Shown piece by piece: positions 15,238-21,082 of a stretch of DNA of 28,136 nt. Under the pieces are notes generated by a model that was given only the letters and a program-made list of their open reading frames with translations, made no database searches and had not been told where the DNA came from. Both the position numbers and the translations under genes were made by a program. Source of the stretch: CALAEC01 sp050692915 (GTDB lineage Bacteria > Actinomycetota > UBA4738 > CALAEC01). Location of the stretch: assembly GCA_050692915.1 (NCBI GenBank), contig JBOGVU010000029.1, forward strand, positions 1 to 28,136. Direction: 5' to 3'. Numbering within the stretch: the stretch's first letter is position 1; each line of letters begins with the position of its first letter.

Positions 15238-15711
15238 ATGTTCAGGGTGTCCCAGAAGACCGAGTACGCGCTCCGGGCCATGGTCGAGCTCGCCCTCCGA
15301 CAGGAGGACGGGCTGGTGCCGGCCAGGGAGATCGCCGAGCGTCAGGGGATCCCGCTCCGGTTCCTCGAGCAGCAGCTCTCCACCCTTCACAAGGCGGGCC
15401 TTGTGGAGTCCTTCCGCGGCGCCGGCGGGGGCTGCCGGCTGGCTCGGCCGGCGGACCAGATCCGGGTGGCCGACGTCGTGGACGCCATGGAGCGGAGCCT
15501 CTACCCGATGTACTGCCTCGACGAGCACGACCACACCTGCTTCCAGGACGGCCGGTGCGGCATCCAGGGCCTGTGGAACGATGTCCACGAGGCGGTTCGA
15601 GGGGTGTTCGAGCGCACCACGGTGGCCGAGATGGCCGCCAATCACAGGCGGTTGGCCGAGGCAGTGTGGACCCCGGAGGACCTCCTCCGGCACACCGGTC
15701 AGCCCGGTTGA
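15238..15711 (+). CDS. Rrf2 family regulator with Fe-S-type cysteines
   Basis: A 157-aa winged-helix protein. The N-terminus FRVSQKTEYALRAMVELA, the recognition region 'PAREIAERQGIPLRFLEQQL' and the wing 'GLVESFRGAGGGCRLAR' are standard Rrf2/IscR. Three cysteines, C93, C101 and C107 (pattern C-x7-C-x5-C), sit where IscR and NsrR hold their iron-sulfur cluster; C66 in the wing is extra. So it probably senses Fe-S status, redox or NO and represses target promoters. The nearest target is the divergent DUF4395-thioredoxin operon, through the dyad at 15151-15178. ATG at 15238 was preferred over the upstream GTG at 15199 because it follows GGGAAGGG at 9 nt, gives the exact family N-terminus and leaves the promoter outside the gene. 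Confidence 0.9.
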   Translation: MFRVSQKTEYALRAMVELALRQEDGLVPAREIAERQGIPLRFLEQQLSTLHKAGLVESFRGAGGGCRLARPADQIRVADVVDAMERSLYPMYCLDEHDHTCFQDGRCGIQGLWNDVHEAVRGVFERTTVAEMAANHRRLAEAVWTPEDLLRHTGQPG

Positions 15712-15713
15712 CC

Positions 15714-15736
15714 CCCGAACGGGGGACCCGTTCGGG
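15714..15736 (+). terminator. Hairpin after the Rrf2 gene
   Basis: CCCGAACG-GGGGACC-CGTTCGGG is a perfect 8-bp stem with a 7-nt loop, 2 nt after the stop codon. No T-run follows. Confidence 0.45.
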
Positions 15737-15778
15737 CGAAGGCTAAACCCCGGCCGTAGGCCGTCCGATGGTAGGGAC

Positions 15779-16234
15779 ATGGCTCGGATCCTGGTGGTGG
15801 AGGACGACCCGCACGTTCGGCACCTCGTCCAGGTGGTGCTCGGCGGAGAGGGCCACGAGACCGAGAGCGTCGGCTCGGGGTCCGAGGCCCTGGAGGAGCT
15901 CTCCGAGAACGGCTACGACCTGATCGTCCTCGACCTCATGCTCGGCCGGGTCTCCGGCTGGCAGGTGCTCCGGCAGATGGAGCGGTGGGGGATCCGCCGG
16001 CGGACCAAGGTCCTGGTGCTGACGGCTCGGGCCTCCGAGCGGGACATCCTTCACGGGTGGCGCATGGGGGCCGACGAGTACGTCACGAAGCCCTTCGACC
16101 CGACCCACCTCACCGAGGCCGTGGCGTGGACGCTGGACAGGACCCCTGAGGAGCTCGAGCAGCGTCGGCGAGGCGAGCTCGAGAAGACCGAGCTCCTCTA
16201 CCGGGTCCAGGTCGCCTTCAACGAAGCCGGCTAA
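15779..16234 (+). CDS. Single-domain response regulator (CheY-like receiver)
   Basis: A 151-aa receiver with intact chemistry: acidic pair Asp9/Asp10 in VVEDDP, phospho-acceptor Asp52 in LIVLDLM, the Thr of VLVLTAR and the Lys of VTKPFDP. A short C-terminal helix rich in Glu and Arg (about 121-148) follows instead of a DNA-binding domain. It therefore probably acts by protein contact or as a phosphorelay carrier; no histidine kinase is encoded nearby. The ATG at 15779 lacks a good ribosome site; GATGGT at 15767-15772 might serve as a weak -10 giving a leaderless message. Its TAA stop shares CTAA (16231-16234) with the stop of the convergent DUF5679 gene. Confidence 0.87.
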   Translation: MARILVVEDDPHVRHLVQVVLGGEGHETESVGSGSEALEELSENGYDLIVLDLMLGRVSGWQVLRQMERWGIRRRTKVLVLTARASERDILHGWRMGADEYVTKPFDPTHLTEAVAWTLDRTPEELEQRRRGELEKTELLYRVQVAFNEAG

Positions 16235-16383
16235 TCGTTCTTGCCGAGGATCCGCATCACGGTCGTCCCACAGCTCGGGCACTTGCCCTTGGCCGCCCTG
16301 CGGCCGTTCTTCAGCGTGACGACCTCGCCCTCGAACTGGACCTTCTTCTTGTCCTTCACGCAATACCCCTCGTACTGAGCCAT
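16231..16383 (-). CDS. DUF5679 small zinc-ribbon-like protein (50 aa)
   Basis: A 50-residue protein beginning MAQYEGYCVKDKKKVQF and ending with CPSCGTTVMRILGKND. The 'YCVKDKKK...LKNGRRAAKGKCPSCG' pattern is DUF5679. Only Cys8, Cys35 and Cys38 are present: the partner expected for Cys8 is Asp11 (CVKD), so a fourth metal ligand is uncertain, though I recall CVKD as a common form in this family. The near-perfect ribosome site GGAGGTGA 3 nt upstream of the ATG supports a strongly translated gene. A hairpin at 16419-16437 lies upstream. Function is unknown; it may bind nucleic acid or protein. Confidence 0.82.
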   Translation of the reverse strand: MAQYEGYCVKDKKKVQFEGEVVTLKNGRRAAKGKCPSCGTTVMRILGKND

Positions 16384-16418
16384 CCGTCACCTCCCTTCAT
16401 CGGCCCCGATACGCTTCA

Positions 16419-16437
16419 GGGCCGCTCCCAGCGGCCC
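16419..16437. repeat. Perfect inverted repeat upstream of the DUF5679 gene
   Basis: GGGCCGCT-CCC-AGCGGCCC is a perfect 8-bp stem with a 3-nt loop in the 166-nt gap between the DUF5679 and sulfotransferase genes. It may be an operator, or part of a transcript. The rest of the gap shows only the TAAGAT promoter hexamer at 16537. Confidence 0.5.
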
Positions 16438-16536
16438 CTCACGCTCAATCGTGGGGCCTCCGGGCGCCTCGTGCAAGCACCTTTCCCTCTTGAGACCCGA
16501 ACGCTCGTTCGAGGCTGGCTCTTGGGGGCCCGCCGC

Positions 16537-16542
16537 TAAGAT
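16537..16542 (+). promoter_or_regulatory. -10 element (TAAGAT) that decides the sulfotransferase start
   Basis: TAAGAT ends 7 nt before GTG 16550. It includes the first two bases of an in-frame ATG at 16541, so that ATG would be upstream of the transcript start. The spacing equals that of four other genes in the window. Confidence 0.5.
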
Positions 16543-16549
16543 GGCTCTG

Positions 16550-17485
16550 GTGGCCGCTCCCATCCTCGTCACGGGCTCTCACCGCTCCGGAACCACCTGG
16601 ACCGGGCGGATGCTGGCGGTGGCCCCGGGGGTCGGATACGTTCACGAGCCGTTCAGCCCCCGAAGGTGGCCGGGCTGGAGCCGCCGTCCCATCCCCCACT
16701 GGTACGTCCACGTCTCCCGGGAGAACGAGGACGATTACCTTCCCCTGGTGGAGGACGCGCTCGCCTTTCGGTACCCGGCCCGGAGCGTGCTCCGGGTCCG
16801 GTCCGCCCGACAGGCCTTCCAGGTCGCGGAGGAGGCCCCGTGGGCCCTGTGGAACCGGCTCCGGGACGCCCGGGCTGTCGTGAAGGACCCCATCGCGCTG
16901 ATGTCGGCCGAGTGGCTGGCGGAGCGGTTCGGCATGGAGGTCGTGGTGATGATCCGGCACCCGGCCGCGTTCGCGGGGAGCCTCCTTCGGCTGGACTGGC
17001 CGAGGTTCGACTTCCGCAACTGGGCCGAACAGCCGCTGTTCCTGCGCGACCTGGCCGGGCCCTACGAGGATGCCATCCGCTCGTTCGACCCGGAGCGCCA
17101 AGACGTCCTCGACGAGGCCATCCTGCTGTGGAACGTCATCCACCACGTCATCCGGGGCTACCGGGAGCGACACCCGGATTGGATCTTCGTCCGGCACGAG
17201 GATCTGGCCGAGGAGCCCGTGAAGGGGTTCCACGACCTGTTCGAGCGACTGGACCTGGAGTGGGACCGGATCGCCGAGCGGATCATCCTCCGCTCGAGCA
17301 CCGGCAGGAAGGAGGTCCCGGCCCACATGCACCGCACCGTGCGGCGGGACAGCAGGGCGGCCCGATGGACGTGGCGAGACCGCGTCACCCCGGAGGACCG
17401 GGACCGGGTCCGGGCCGGGACCGCCGAGGTGGCCCAGGCGTTCTACGGTGAGGAGGACTGGTCGCCGCCGGGAGCGTCCGGATGA
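16550..17485 (+). CDS. Sulfotransferase family protein
   Basis: A 311-aa protein with the PAPS-binding loop ILVTGSHRSGTTWTGRML near the N-terminus and the 3'-phosphate-binding segment VVVMIRHPAAFAGSLLRL (about residues 123-140). Later 'WIFVRHEDLAEEPVKGFHDL' is also typical of the family. It would transfer sulfate from PAPS to a hydroxyl group, most likely of a glycan or glycolipid in the cytoplasm. The next gene is a GT2 glycosyltransferase overlapping by ATGA (17482-17485), so the two probably build one sulfated glycoconjugate. GTG at 16550 is chosen because TAAGAT lies 7 nt upstream; ATG at 16541 (three codons longer) is the alternative. No PAPS-making genes are in the window. Confidence 0.82.
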   Translation: MAAPILVTGSHRSGTTWTGRMLAVAPGVGYVHEPFSPRRWPGWSRRPIPHWYVHVSRENEDDYLPLVEDALAFRYPARSVLRVRSARQAFQVAEEAPWALWNRLRDARAVVKDPIALMSAEWLAERFGMEVVVMIRHPAAFAGSLLRLDWPRFDFRNWAEQPLFLRDLAGPYEDAIRSFDPERQDVLDEAILLWNVIHHVIRGYRERHPDWIFVRHEDLAEEPVKGFHDLFERLDLEWDRIAERIILRSSTGRKEVPAHMHRTVRRDSRAARWTWRDRVTPEDRDRVRAGTAEVAQAFYGEEDWSPPGASG

Positions 17486-18399
17486 AGGTCTCCCTGGTGG
17501 CCACGGTGAAGGACGCCGGACCGTACGTCGGCGAGTTCCTGGTTTCGGTGGCGGCGCAGACCCGTGCCCCGGACGAGGTGATCGTGGTCGACGGCGGCTC
17601 CACCGACGGCACCCTGGAGACCCTTCGGGCTGCGAGCGGGGTCACCCTTATCGAGGAGCCCGGCGCGAACATCGCCCGGGGCCGGAACATGGCCGTCCGC
17701 GCCGCCGCCCACGACGCCATCGCGGTGTCCGACGCCGACTGCGTGCTGGAGCCACACTGGCTGGAGCGGCTCATCGAGCCGCTGGAGCGGGGGGCGGACG
17801 TGTCGATGGGGGTGTACCGGCCCCTGGCCCGGACGTTCTTCGAGGAGTGCGCGGCGGCGATCTCGATCAAGGAGCCGGATGAGCTCCGCGAGGACACGTA
17901 CATGCCGTCTGCCCGGTCGGTGGCGTTCCGGCGGGACGCGTTCGAGCGGGCCGGCGGCTACCCCGAGTGGATGGCGCTCGGCGAGGACATGTACCTGAAT
18001 CACCGGTGGCGGGAGCTCGGGGTGCGGATGGACCTGGCCCGGGACGCGGTCGTGGCCCGGCGACCCCGGCCCGATCTGGCCGCCTACTGGCGCCAGTTCG
18101 CCGGGTACGCGGAGCACGACGCCCGGGGGGGCATGCACGCGGGCCGGCACGCACTCCGGTTCGCCGCCTACGGGGCTCTGGCGGTGGCCGTGGCCTCTCG
18201 CCGGCGCGGTCTCCTGGCGTTGGCCGTCGCGGCCGGTGGACTCTACGCGGCCCGTCCGGTCCGCCGGGCCTGGAGGCGGATGCCCTCCCCGGGCCGACGC
18301 CTGATCGCCCTGGGGGCGGTCCCCGCCCTGATGGCCGCCACCGACCTGGCCAAGATGGCCGGGTACCTCGGGGGGATCGGCGGCAGGGCCCGGCGCTAG
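17482..18399 (+). CDS. GT2 family glycosyltransferase with C-terminal membrane helices
   Basis: A 305-aa GT-A enzyme: VSLVATVKDAGPYVGEFL, the nucleotide-binding VVDGGSTDGT, the NIARGRNMAV segment, the metal-binding DADC and the catalytic region GGYPEWMALGEDMYLNHRWR. After about residue 225 there are two or three hydrophobic segments ('ALAVAVASRR', 'LLALAVAAGGLYAA', 'LIALGAVPALMAATDL'), so it sits at the membrane with the catalytic domain inside. This is typical of enzymes building exopolysaccharide or glycolipid on a lipid carrier. Its start overlaps the sulfotransferase stop. Donor and acceptor are not visible. The stop codon is the left edge of a 9-bp inverted repeat that reaches into the groEL promoter. 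Confidence 0.85.
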   Translation: MKVSLVATVKDAGPYVGEFLVSVAAQTRAPDEVIVVDGGSTDGTLETLRAASGVTLIEEPGANIARGRNMAVRAAAHDAIAVSDADCVLEPHWLERLIEPLERGADVSMGVYRPLARTFFEECAAAISIKEPDELREDTYMPSARSVAFRRDAFERAGGYPEWMALGEDMYLNHRWRELGVRMDLARDAVVARRPRPDLAAYWRQFAGYAEHDARGGMHAGRHALRFAAYGALAVAVASRRRGLLALAVAAGGLYAARPVRRAWRRMPSPGRRLIALGAVPALMAATDLAKMAGYLGGIGGRARR

Positions 18400-18430
18400 G
18401 CCCGGGCCCCTTGCCAACCCCCCCGGGCCT
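18398..18430 (+). terminator. 9-bp inverted repeat between the GT2 gene and groEL
   Basis: AGGCCCGGG (18398-18406) and CCCGGGCCT (18422-18430) are perfect complements around a 15-nt loop. The left arm begins inside the GT2 stop codon. The loop holds TTGCCA, the best -35 candidate for groEL. No T-run follows, so it could end the upstream operon, act at the groEL promoter, or both. Confidence 0.5.
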
Positions 18431-18441
18431 GGCGCTATACT
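18411..18441 (+). promoter_or_regulatory. groEL promoter
   Basis: TATACT (18436-18441) is a near-consensus -10, five nt before the CIRCE. TTGCCA (18411-18416) is the only -35-like hexamer, with a somewhat long 19-nt spacer. Confidence 0.6.
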
Positions 18442-18446
18442 CTCGA

Positions 18447-18473
18447 TTAGCACTCTCCCCGGTGGAGTGCTAA
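18447..18473 (+). promoter_or_regulatory. CIRCE operator (HrcA binding site)
   Basis: TTAGCACTC-N9-GAGTGCTAA is an exact match to the CIRCE consensus, just downstream of the -10 and so over the expected transcription start. This predicts repression by HrcA and release on heat or protein-folding stress. Confidence 0.97.
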
Positions 18474-18514
18474 AGGGAGAGAAACCGAGGCCGGCACATC
18501 CTGAGGAGGAGCCG

Positions 18515-20137
18515 ATGGCAACCAAGATCATCACGTTCGACGAGGACGCCCGACGGGCCCTGGAGCGGGGCATGGACCAGCTGGCGAACGCGGTCCGGAT
18601 CACCCTCGGGCCGAAGGGCCGGAACGTCGTTCTGGAGAAGAAGTGGGGGGCACCCACGATCACCAACGACGGGGTGTCCATCGCCAAGGAGATCGAGCTC
18701 GATGACCCGGAGGAGAACGTCGGGGCCGAGCTCGTCAAGGAAGTCGCCAAGAAGACCGACGACGTGGCCGGCGACGGCACCACCACCGCCACGGTCCTGG
18801 CCCACGCCATGGTCCGGGAGGGCCTCCGCAACGTGGCCGCCGGGGCCAACCCGATGTCCCTGAAGCGGGGCATCGAGCAGGGCGTCGATTCGGCGGTCGA
18901 GCAGATCAAGAACCAGGCCAAGGAGATCGAGGAGAAGGACGAGATCGCCCACGTGGCCGCCATCTCCGCCGGCGACACCGAGATCGGGCAGCAGATCGCA
19001 GAGGCCATGGACAAGGTCGGTAAGGACGGCGTGATCACTGTCGAGGAGTCACAGACGTTCGGGATGGAGCTGGAGCTCGTGGAGGGGATGCGGTTCGACA
19101 AGGGCTACATCTCGCCGTACTTCGTCACCGACCCCGAGCGGATGGAAGCGGTCCTGGAGGAGCCCTACGTCCTCCTGGCCAACCAGAAGATCTCGGCGGT
19201 CAAGGACGTCCTCCCGGTCCTGGAGAAGATCATGCAGTCCGGAAAGTCCCTGGTTGTGATCTCCGAGGACGTCGAGGGCGAGGCCCTGGCCACGCTGATC
19301 GTGAACAAGGTCCGGGGAACGTTCAAGTCGGCCGGGGTGAAGGCACCCGGGTTCGGCGACCGGCGCAAGGCCATGCTCCAGGACATCGCCATCCTCACCG
19401 GGGGGCAGGTGATCTCCGAGGAGATCGGGCTGAAGCTCGAGAACGCTCAGCTCGACATGCTCGGGAAGGCCCGGAAGGTCGTGATCACGAAGGACGAGAC
19501 CACGATCGTTGAGGGTGCCGGCAAGGACGACGAGATCAAGGGCCGCATCAACCAGATCAAGAACGAGATCGAGAAGACCGACTCGGACTACGACCGCGAG
19601 AAGCTCCAGGAGCGGCTGGCCAAGCTCGCCGGGGGCGTGGCGGTGATCAAGGTCGGCGCGGCCACCGAGGTCGAGCTGAAGGAGAAGAAGCACCGCATCG
19701 AGGACGCGGTGCAGACCACCAAGGCGGCCGTCGAGGAAGGCATCGTCCCCGGCGGCGGTGTGGCGCTCCTGTCGGCCCAGCCGGGTCTCGACAAGCTCGA
19801 CCTGGAGGGTGACGAGGCCACCGGGGCCCGCTTGGTCCGCAAGGCCCTGGAGGAGCCGATCAAGCAGATCTCGGAGAACGCCGGCCTCGAGGGCGGCGTG
19901 ATCGTGGAGAAGGTCCGGACCCTCGACGCGGGGTGGGGCCTCAACGCCGAGACCGGCGAGTACGTCGACATGTTCAAGGCCGGTATCGTCGACGCCACGA
20001 AGGTCACCCGATCCGCGCTCCAGAACGCCGCGTCGATCGCGGCCCTGTTCCTCACCACCGAGGCGGTGGTGGCGGAGAAGCCGGAGAAGCAGCCGGCCAC
20101 GCCACCGATGCCCGGCGGCGGAGACATGGACTTCTAG
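18515..20137 (+). CDS. groEL: Chaperonin GroEL (Hsp60)
   Basis: The 540-aa length is standard. Landmarks: ITLGPKGRNVVLEKKWGAPT near the N-terminus, the ATPase motif VAGDGTTTATVLA, VTVEESQTFGMELELVEGM, KAPGFGDRRKAMLQDIA, KVGAATEVELKEKK, 'VEEGIVPGGGVALL' and the equatorial end 'VDATKVTRSALQNAASIAA'. The C-terminus is PATPPMPGGGDMDF, a Gly/Met-type tail rather than the His-rich tail of actinobacterial GroEL1. ATG at 18515 follows AGGAGG (18504-18509) at 5 nt, and the perfect CIRCE lies 41 nt upstream of the start. No groES lies beside it: the upstream gene is a glycosyltransferase, so groES must be elsewhere. A structured region with nested inverted repeats follows the gene. Confidence 0.97.
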   Translation: MATKIITFDEDARRALERGMDQLANAVRITLGPKGRNVVLEKKWGAPTITNDGVSIAKEIELDDPEENVGAELVKEVAKKTDDVAGDGTTTATVLAHAMVREGLRNVAAGANPMSLKRGIEQGVDSAVEQIKNQAKEIEEKDEIAHVAAISAGDTEIGQQIAEAMDKVGKDGVITVEESQTFGMELELVEGMRFDKGYISPYFVTDPERMEAVLEEPYVLLANQKISAVKDVLPVLEKIMQSGKSLVVISEDVEGEALATLIVNKVRGTFKSAGVKAPGFGDRRKAMLQDIAILTGGQVISEEIGLKLENAQLDMLGKARKVVITKDETTIVEGAGKDDEIKGRINQIKNEIEKTDSDYDREKLQERLAKLAGGVAVIKVGAATEVELKEKKHRIEDAVQTTKAAVEEGIVPGGGVALLSAQPGLDKLDLEGDEATGARLVRKALEEPIKQISENAGLEGGVIVEKVRTLDAGWGLNAETGEYVDMFKAGIVDATKVTRSALQNAASIAALFLTTEAVVAEKPEKQPATPPMPGGGDMDF

Positions 20138-20149
20138 CCTGGATCACAG

Positions 20150-20214
20150 GGAGGGCCGGGCGGCGACCTTCGGGAACCCGGAGAGGTTCCCATCCGGCCC
20201 CCGCCCCGCCCTCT
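20150..20214 (+). terminator. Nested inverted repeats after groEL
   Basis: An inner perfect hairpin GGGAACC-N6-GGTTCCC (20172-20178 with 20185-20191) is enclosed by GAGGGC (20151-20156) and GCCCTC (20208-20213). It is a likely terminator or 3' stabilising structure for the groEL message; there is no T-run. Confidence 0.5.
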
Positions 20215-20241
20215 CGCGTTCCCGGGATCCCTGGGTGGCCG

Positions 20242-20247
20242 TAGAAT
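20242..20247 (+). promoter_or_regulatory. -10 element (TAGAAT) for the NIL/receiver pair
   Basis: TAGAAT ends 6 nt before GTG 20254; there is no ribosome site. It is the same hexamer and spacing as in front of tRNA-Thr. Confidence 0.55.
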
Positions 20248-20253
20248 CCGGGC

Positions 20254-20490
20254 GTGGAGAAGGGGCGGTTCCATCTGACCCTCCCCGGTGACCTGGTGGG
20301 GGAGCCGGTCATCCACACGCTGGGGTCTCGGTTCGGCGTGGTGACCACGATCCGGAAAGCCAACCTCGAGGAGGGGTCGGGGTGGGTCATCCTCGAGATG
20401 GAGGGGACCGACGAGGCCATCGAGAGCGCCATCGCGTGGGCCCGGGAGCGGGGGGTGACCGTGGACCGGATCGAGGGGAGCGAGCGGTGA
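20254..20490 (+). CDS. Stand-alone NIL domain protein
   Basis: A 78-aa protein spanning one ferredoxin-like NIL domain: 'FHLTLPGDLVGEPVIHTLGS', 'FGVVTTIRKANLEEGSGWVI', then LEMEGTDEAIESAIAWARERGV. NIL domains are known at the C-terminus of the methionine transporter ATPase MetN, where they bind methionine, and fused to some ferredoxins; here the domain is alone. It may bind a small ligand such as an amino acid, or act as an adaptor. The GTG start is set by TAGAAT 6 nt upstream. Its stop overlaps the start of a degenerate receiver gene as GTGA (20487-20490), so the two are made together and may form one sensor-adaptor unit. Confidence 0.82.
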   Translation: MEKGRFHLTLPGDLVGEPVIHTLGSRFGVVTTIRKANLEEGSGWVILEMEGTDEAIESAIAWARERGVTVDRIEGSER

Positions 20491-20855
20491 CCCGACAGCG
20501 GATCCTGCTCATCGATCACCGGCCCGAGCACATGCGCCAGCCGGTGCTCCGGCTCCAGCTGGAGGGCTACGACGTGGCCGAGGCATCCACGGCCGAGGAC
20601 GGGCTGGAGATGCTGCGGGAGGGCGGCGTCGATCTCGTGCTCCTCGACGCCGAGCTCCCCGGCACGGACGGCTGGGCGGTGCTGAAGCAGATCCGCGAGG
20701 ACCCTGACATCGCCGAAACGAAGGTCATCATCTTCATGGCCGGGCAAGGTGAGACGGGGAAGCTGGGCCTCTACCCGGTCGAGGGAGAGCTGCGGCGACC
20801 GTTCGCCATCGGCGAGCTCCTGGAGAAGGTCCGGACCGCGCTGGGCGGGGGCTAG
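20487..20855 (+). CDS. Atypical response-regulator receiver domain protein
   Basis: A 122-aa CheY-like domain and nothing else. The phospho-acceptor Asp54 is kept in LVLLDAELPGTDGW. The acidic pair is reduced to Asp10-His11 (LLIDH), the conserved Thr/Ser is Met84 (IIFMAG) and the conserved Lys is Arg104 (LRRPF). With three of five key positions changed, it is probably a pseudo-receiver that signals without normal phosphorylation, or is locked in one state. It is translationally coupled to the NIL-domain gene before it, which suggests that the ligand of the NIL protein rather than a kinase controls it (inference). Its TAG stop shares CTAG with the stop of the convergent YegP-like gene. Confidence 0.82.
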   Translation: MTRQRILLIDHRPEHMRQPVLRLQLEGYDVAEASTAEDGLEMLREGGVDLVLLDAELPGTDGWAVLKQIREDPDIAETKVIIFMAGQGETGKLGLYPVEGELRRPFAIGELLEKVRTALGGG

Positions 20856-21031
20856 TCCTCGTCCTCCTCGATGTCGTCGTTCCGCTTCATCTCGTCGATC
20901 TCGGCCCGTACCTCGTCCTTCGAGTTCCAGGACTCGCTCGACTGGGCCAGGACCCTGGGCGGCCCTTTGCCGGACTCGACGTACTGCCAGGTCCAGCTGC
21001 CGCCCTTGGCGATCCTCCACCGCTTCGGCAT
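20852..21031 (-). CDS. Small YegP/DUF1508-like protein (59 aa)
   Basis: A 59-residue protein starting MPKRWRIAKGGSWTWQYVES, with 'VLAQSSESWNSKDEVRAEID' in the middle and a very acidic end (DDIEEDED). The 'A.SSE.W.SK.....I..MK' pattern resembles one repeat of DUF1508 (YegP), but the match is short. ATG at 21031 is supported by AGGAGG 4 nt upstream. Function is unknown; YegP-type proteins are small and soluble. It lies between the receiver gene, with which it shares its stop tetranucleotide, and the large cyclase gene upstream on the same strand. Confidence 0.72.
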   Translation of the reverse strand: MPKRWRIAKGGSWTWQYVESGKGPPRVLAQSSESWNSKDEVRAEIDEMKRNDDIEEDED

Positions 21032-21082
21032 GGTTCCTCCTCCCTCCGACGCCTTGATTCTGGTCCCCGGTCTCGTCGGCGG

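Noticed and set aside
16541..16543. ATG as the sulfotransferase start
   Set aside because: It lies inside the TAAGAT hexamer; GTG 16550 fits the spacing seen for other genes. Kept as an alternative because the difference is only three codons.
20161..20230. A classic intrinsic terminator after groEL
   Set aside because: The hairpins are clear but there is no T-tract, so I list it only as a terminator-like structure.
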